64,000 nucleotides of DNA, from positions 13,394,811 to 13,458,810 of the forward strand of contig NC_135058.1 of assembly GCF_051014685.1 (NCBI RefSeq), given 5' to 3'. A program made the position numbers and the translations under genes. Numbering within the stretch: position 1 is the first letter of the stretch; each line of letters starts with the position of its first letter. Below, in pieces: positions 58,641-64,000 of this stretch. The DNA comes from Ptiloglossa arizonensis (taxonomy: Eukaryota; Arthropoda; Insecta; Hymenoptera; Colletidae). The notes beneath the pieces were generated by a model. It ran no database searches. It was not told the DNA's origin and saw only the letters and a program-made list of their open reading frames with translations.

Positions 58641-61364
58641 CGCTACCGGCGAGTTAATACGGTTTTAATAATTTTAATAGTGGAAGTTTTAATAGTCCGG
58701 TATCATCGATTCAGGTTCTACCAGCGTATTCCCCCGGTTGTAAATCCTATCGGACATCGTCGGCGAAACTTTTAATTCCTTTCAGATTACCATGTATTAG
58801 AAGTTGTTTGCAGAGTGTGGCGTTCCCTTCTTTCGAACTTCATTTTTATGGTACATTAAATCATGGGCTCTCGCTGGGAGGTTTCCTCTCAAATCTACGG
58901 GAACAAAGTGTTTCCGTAAACACGATCAAAATTCAAGTGCCGGCGAGTTTGCGCCGGAACTTTGTCTCCCCTACGGGCATTAACCGAAAATCTCTCGTCT
59001 GCTTCCAAAAATGTCAGGAAATCCATCTCGACGCTGATCGCTTCGCGATATGACGTTTAAACACGGGGAATTGCAAAGCTATCGCGTTTCGAAGGGTGTG
59101 GAATAAAGTGTCGATGGATGGTTTTCCTTTTTTTTTTTTATTTTTATTTTTTTTTCGATCGGAATACACCGAAATTCTCCACGTAGTTGAAAATTTACGA
59201 CGGAACTAAAAAGTGTGAAAGATACGGTAACAAAATTCGTACCGGATCGATTGTATCGAGAGAAACGAAACGGTGATAAGTTGGTCGGAACATTTGGTTG
59301 CAATCATGGTTAAGAATCTTCTCCCTTGTTTCATTGGTTACTCGAATAATTGCATACACCTCGAATAAATAAACTCGTAACTTGTCCCAGAATTTTAAGA
59401 TCGGTTTGACTTTCGTGTTTAACGTCGTTCGCCATTTCTTTTTCCAGCAATTCGTACATTTCTCAATGTCTTCTGGCAGCGATCGATCGAGTTACTCCGT
59501 GCATCCGGTTTACCATTTGCATCGAGTCTGTTATAACTTGCGTTACAGACATCGACCACGTCCACGATTCACGTCGAAAAGGTGCACAATGGATTTTAAA
59601 TTATTTGTATCGCACTTGATGCTCTTCAACGAGAATCGGTCTAGTGGTTTCGTAACGTCGTTGCGTGCATTGTTCCTTTCGCTCCATTAAGCGCTCCGTT
59701 ATTAAATTTGCGACGTCTCTGCCACGGTCTTTCCAAGCTTTGCGTCTCGTTGCCGGTACCGTCGTACTTTTGCTTGTTATTATTCTCTATCCCCTGTTCA
59801 TCGGTTCGTATCGTCCTCGGTGTTGGTTCGCAACCGAATACGCAACAGCCACTTTACGCGCTCCGATTGCGAGTCATACGCTACAAAAATTTCACGTCTT
59901 ATTTATCGCAGCGTTTCGCGCGATACGGATTTATCGTCGCCGCAATCGCTGTTCGTCTCTACCTTTGTCGTCGAAATAAGATAGATTCGAAACATCTTCC
60001 TCGATGCGTCGTAACTCAAGAAACGGTGACACAAAGTCACGCGACGCGCCACAGTCGGAGTCCTCTCTTTGTTGTAAATTAACGTCGCAACGGATAGTCG
60101 GATAACACGGAGGAAAAGTTTAAACTTGCGTATAAAAGGCGAAGAATTCGAAAACGAAGGGTGGTGCGTGTAATTGTAAAGCGTGGACCCGCGACGCGGT
60201 GTCACGAGCGAGTTACAGCTACGAAGACGAACCACTTACAGAATTAGCATATTTTTGTAAAGTTACTTCTCTCTTGAAATCGCGGAACAGCTCAAAGAAG
60301 AATACGAAGAAAGTAAAGTTAACGTCAGGAGCACGTTTCGCGTACCACAGTCGGAACATATTCAGATACCGACAAGAACACAGCGAAACTTCTGCGAGGA
60401 CACACTCGAGGACACAGAAGACATCGAAACTTTAGCAAGAACACAGTGGAACATTAGTTAGACACCACCACGGGAAGATACTCAAGCACGCGTTGAAATA
60501 CAAGTTAGAAACAGAGTCCTGCATTCGCGCTGATATTTTCGGCCTTTTTTCGGAACTTTCTTTACTCTGGTAGCCGGCCAACTTGGGAAATCTGTTTTTC
60601 GTCAAACTGGGGCGCCAGCCGCCCGCGCCAGCCAGTCTCTAAGAGTGGCTAACAAAAAACACGGCTGTCTTCGGAGTATGCACTCTTGAGGACTGTATAC
60701 TTCGGGGATCATGTTTTAGATAGGACTCTTTTGGTCGCTGTAGAATAAGCAGCGAACGGGTATAGAACAATTTCAATTTTAACGGAATTTAAACGCGTCG
60801 AGATATTACGTATCGTTGCGATGTCGGTGAGAAGCTGATCCGATCGAATCGATTGTATCGTTTAAGAAAACTTTGTTGGAGATATTCGTGAAATTTGCAG
60901 CAACTGTAAACGTTAAGTAACGAGAAGCAATAGTAGTCGTTTAGGTCACAAACATGGCCACCGTGAATATTTCACTTCTATTATTGGCGCAAGGAAGTTG
61001 TGCTTCGTTCTAAGTTACCAGAGGGTAGCTTGAAAAAGAGAAGAAGGGTGCACTAGACATTCTTCAATTTTACTTATTACAATTAACTGTGATAATTAAA
61101 TTATTCGAAACTCTCGAACAATTAATCAACGAACTTCGAATAAACTGAAATTCGATAAAGTTTGTATTTTAAATTGAGAACGAATGAAATTAGTTGCGTA
61201 ATTCCAGGGAAAAAAGGTAAGGTCGGTTAACGGTCAGGATTTTAGAGCACGAAGACGAATCGGCTAATCAGAATTCAGAAGAACGTAATGGGAATATAAT
61301 TGCACAAATGGGTCTCCTCTTTCGATTACTTTGATAATTGTAGAAATTTTCAGACACTCGAAAC
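58641..61364. other. Non-coding stretch, no gene recognised
   Basis: A T-rich tract lies at 59126-59157. The stretch 60370-60460 has loosely repeated GAACACAG/GAAAC phrases. Around 60610, the minus strand reads TGGCGCCCCAG, like a retroelement primer-binding site, without recognised LTRs. No exon is supported. Confidence 0.5.
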
Positions 61365-61695
61365 GACCCTACAATTTTGTATTGTCGTCGGTAAATATAA
61401 ATCTACGACAATCGATCATGGAACAAATACAAACCCGATAATATGTAACCGAGATAAAGTAGAGAAATATTTTTAACATGGAAATTTCATATCGCGTCGA
61501 ATCGAGATCTATTTACTTTCAAACTTTTCGACCCTTCAATTTTCTGTTTCTTTCGTGAATACGAATCTATAATAATCGAACACGAAAGAAATACGCAACC
61601 ACGACAAAGTATACAAATACATTTACATTGTACTCTTGCATCGCGTCGAATTAAAATCTACAATTCTATTCTCACCTACTTTCGAAACTCGATCG
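61365..61695. repeat. About 170-bp diverged tandem duplication
   Basis: CAATTTTGTATTG, ATATAAATCTACGACAATCG, GGAACAAATACAAACC, GATAAAGTAGAGAAATA and CATATCGCGTCGAAT recur in order as CAATTTTCTGTTTC, TACGAATCTATAATAATCG, GAAAGAAATACGCAACC, GACAAAGTATACAAATA and GCATCGCGTCGAAT, about 170 bases later. Confidence 0.7.
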
Positions 61696-61749
61696 TCTAA
61701 GTACCATCTTTCGCTCCGTTCAACCCTCTAACTTCAAAATCACCGGTGT

Positions 61750-62075
61750 TTCAACCCCAAAGCTACCAAACGGGTCAATTCGACCAGTTTCGAAGTTTCT
61801 TTAAAAAATTATTTAATTATTAACAGTGTCTTATTGTCTCGATCGAGTGGGGTCCTTGTCGAGAAATTTACTCGAGTTCGCGTTCTTGGTATTGAAATTT
61901 ACTTCCGCGCGGAGTTACGATTAACAGTGGAACTACCAAAGGGGTCGGTTTAACTTGTTTCAAAATTCGTTTTAAAATTATTCAATTAGCAACCGTGTCC
62001 TTACTTACAATATTCGTGGAGAGTCGTCGAAATGGACAACTAACGGTACTCGTAAATTAATTTGTCCTTTCCCCG
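61750..62075. repeat. 169-bp diverged tandem duplication
   Basis: ACCAAACGGGTCAATTCGAC (61765) is echoed by ACCAAAGGGGTCGGTTTAAC (61934). Each is followed by a TTTTAAAATTATT-type stretch and by AACAGTGTCTTATTGTC or AACCGTGTCCTTACTTAC. It directly follows another duplication of almost the same period. Confidence 0.6.
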
Positions 62076-62754
62076 ACTAACTTCCAAGATACCTACGTGA
62101 TCCGAGACGAATAGAAATACGTTCATTGTTCGTAGTTCCAGTGTTGATAACCGACAAACGTGCTATCGAACTCGACCGGTCCGGTGACCTGAATCCACCG
62201 CTCGGAATGTCGACACGGTTTTCCAAACCACCCCGTATATTGCAATACAACCGTCGACGTCGTTTCAACCGGGCTGGAGAATTCTAAGTTCGAGGGAAGC
62301 AGCGTCGCGCGTCTGCCGAGCGTGTAAATCACAGCCGCGTTATTGGATACTTACGTCGATCAGATATCGCGCGGGCGTCGTCGGCGACGTATCGGGGAAA
62401 ATGAAGATCAGGGGTTCGGTGGGGGCCGGTGCGGCGGCAGTACGCTCGTGTTTTCGTTGCGGAATTTCCCGGGGAATTCCCTGCGCGTCTTCCGCGCTTA
62501 CGTGCGCACCGGAGCGGGTTCGCGCCACGGGAGATTCGAAGCTCGCTGAAATTCGACTTCCACGGTATCGCGAGGTCGCCTCGATTATTACGCGGAACCC
62601 TCGCCCGGATTACCGCTGTAATTACGTCCGCGTCTAGGCGAGGGAAGCATGGAAAACCGACTAGAGGTAGAGATCCCTCCCCGCGGAGAGATCATGTAGC
62701 GAAAAAACGCGTTCGAGCAACGAGCGTCGTGAAACTTTATTTAAAATTGGCCTT
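62076..62754. other. GC-rich non-coding segment
   Basis: Overlapping frames on both strands come from low stop density. The phrase AAACCACCCCGTATA near 62226 resembles the orphan transposon ends at 46.8 kb. No gene is supported. Confidence 0.45.
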
Positions 62755-63155
62755 AGCAGGGACCGAAAGTTACCGTTATCGAGGACCAGAAATTACGATT
62801 ATCAAAGGCCAAAACTTATTATTATCGAGGGTCAAAATTTACTATTATCGAGGGCCAAAACTTACAATTATCGAGGGCCAAAATCTACAATTATCGAGGA
62901 CCAACACTTACAATTATCGAGGACCAGAACTTACAATTATCGAGGACCAAAACTTACAATTATCAAGGACAAAAACTTACTATTTTTAAGGGCTAAAATT
63001 TGCAATTATCAAGGGCCGGAACTTACAATTATCAAGGGCCAAAACTTACAATTATCAGAGGTCAAAACTTACTATTATCAAGGGCCGAAACTTACTATTA
63101 TCAAGGTCTAACTTACAGTTATTAAAGACCAAAACTTACAATTATCAAGGGGCAG
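62755..63155. repeat. 23-bp minisatellite, about 17 units
   Basis: The unit TTACAATTATCGAGGGCCAAAAC repeats with variants (CTATTATCAAGG, GAGGACCAGAAC). Because 23 is not a multiple of three, the open frame through it cycles between three readings of the same unit (YNYRGP, TIIEGQ, LQLSRT). This shows the frame is incidental. Confidence 0.9.
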
Positions 63156-63167
63156 GATCTGCCCCTT
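63147..63167. repeat. GC-rich hairpin at array edge
   Basis: AAGGGGCA and TGCCCCTT form an 8-bp perfect stem around a GGATC loop, exactly where the 23-bp array ends. It may mark a breakpoint or be a small structured site. Confidence 0.75.
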
Positions 63168-64000
63168 TGTCTATATTTCAGGCTGGGCCAACATTGACTG
63201 GTTATAAAAATTAGTAATTTTTATAGTATTTAATTATTATCTCTTGTTGGGCAGTGCGAAACGTTACACCTTAAAATGGAGGTAAGATATCAAATTCCTC
63301 CGAAACTATAGTTCTGATAAGGTCTTTGTCAGGGGTCGGTCCAGGGTAAACCCTCAACACGGTACAATCACCTTAGAAATTCCATAGAATATCCCTTTGG
63401 TGATAAAAGATACAAAGACTCAGTGAAAGTGTAACGCGCAATACTTGCCGGTAGGACTTAGACTGGCTCTTTATTCGCACGTGGTCCTCTATATACGGTT
63501 TTGTTTTGTTCGTTTGGATTTAGGTATCGTGTAGGTACCGTCATCCCTGGACTATGAGTCGTTTTCGAGGATCGTGGTAAAAGTATTATACTTTCGTAAG
63601 TTTAGATGCCCTGAAGAATGAATTTCGAAAGTGCTATTAGACGAAATGTACACGAGTTTGATTTTGAACTGGCAAACGAGATTAACCGAATTCACGAAGG
63701 AATCGATTACAGAGAAACCAAAAGCTATTAGAGCTAGTGACACACTATCGGACAAAGGTAATCGAAAGATTCGTATAACGCTGAATCGAAAATTAACAGT
63801 GACACCTCGCAAGATTTCGATGATTCGAAGTGGAAACTTTGCAACGAAACTAACGAAACAGCAGCGAGCATACGACACTGGTCGCATACGCTGGAAATCA
63901 TCCGGGGTTGGTAGTTCGGGCGACTGAAAGTGTCGTGGAGCGCAAAGGGTTAACCGCGCCGCGGAAGGAAGTAGTTACGTTTTATACCGGTGCGCAATAA
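63168..64000. other. Non-coding stretch, possible repeat-derived
   Basis: The stretch 63240-63520 (TGTTGGGCAGTGCGAAACG through a TATATACGG phrase) has an LTR-like feel, but no terminal repeat pair or primer site is visible. The last 400 bases have overlapping frames on both strands that are not recognised. Confidence 0.4.

Noticed and set aside
62429..62989. 186-codon open frame
   Set aside because: Half of it is the 23-bp array read in three rotating frames and the other half is GC-rich DNA open on both strands.
1..64000. CRISPR array or bacterial operon
   Set aside because: The tandem arrays have no conserved repeat with unique spacers, and there are no compact genes or ribosome-binding sites; the DNA is eukaryotic in character.

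Overview
The window reads as a gene-poor stretch of an insect nuclear genome, most likely a hymenopteran and perhaps a bee. This is an inference from composition and repeats. The DNA is moderately AT-rich with no visible CpG depletion. Transposon ends of types common in insects are present (mariner-like, hAT-like and an element ending in the motif ACACCCTGTA). There are no operons, no ribosome-binding-site pattern and no compact coding. No open reading frame gives a recognisable protein family, and the longest ones are either tandem arrays whose period is a multiple of three or GC-rich stretches where stop codons are scarce. I therefore call no protein-coding gene, tRNA, rRNA or known microRNA.

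The best explanation is the inside of one or more very long introns, or a large intergenic region around a developmental gene. The main clue is a set of recursive-splice-site (ratchet-point) lookalikes on the + strand, where a pyrimidine-rich acceptor AG is joined directly to a donor GT. The strongest are at 9815/9816, 39385/39386 and 58261/58262. The first and last also share a related downstream element: about 265 bases after each junction lies a block in which 37 of 38 bases match (10083-10120 and 58523-58560), inside about 240 bases of weaker homology. A duplicated splice junction plus downstream element, 48 kb apart in the same orientation, is the most unusual thing here. It would suggest a + strand host transcript.

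Layout: 1-9.8 kb is mostly plain non-coding DNA with a degenerate inverted-repeat element (2.85-3.05 kb), a diverged duplication (4.1-4.65 kb), a GC-rich CT-repeat segment and a strong isolated acceptor (5.85 kb). 9.8-16 kb has the first ratchet-like site, a 48-bp minisatellite, a hAT-like end, three small arrays and a possible TATA promoter near 14.8 kb. 16-36 kb is mostly unremarkable, with a POU-octamer cluster (20.3 kb), a near-perfect 140-bp hairpin (21.6 kb), mariner-like ends, a transposon remnant (29.5-29.8 kb) and a homeodomain-site-rich segment (34.1-34.4 kb). 36-38 kb holds diverged and homogeneous repeats of 150-bp period. 38-49 kb is plain apart from the second ratchet-like site and orphan transposon ends. 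At 49.0-49.6 kb, a 15-bp minisatellite of about 33 units sits between 34-bp inverted repeats. 54.3-57.7 kb has a diverged 236-bp-offset duplication and two arrays. 58.3-64 kb has the second ratchet/element module, two roughly 170-bp duplications and a 23-bp array.

All coordinates and matches were read by eye. Nothing here was confirmed by database search, alignment software, transcript data or folding software.
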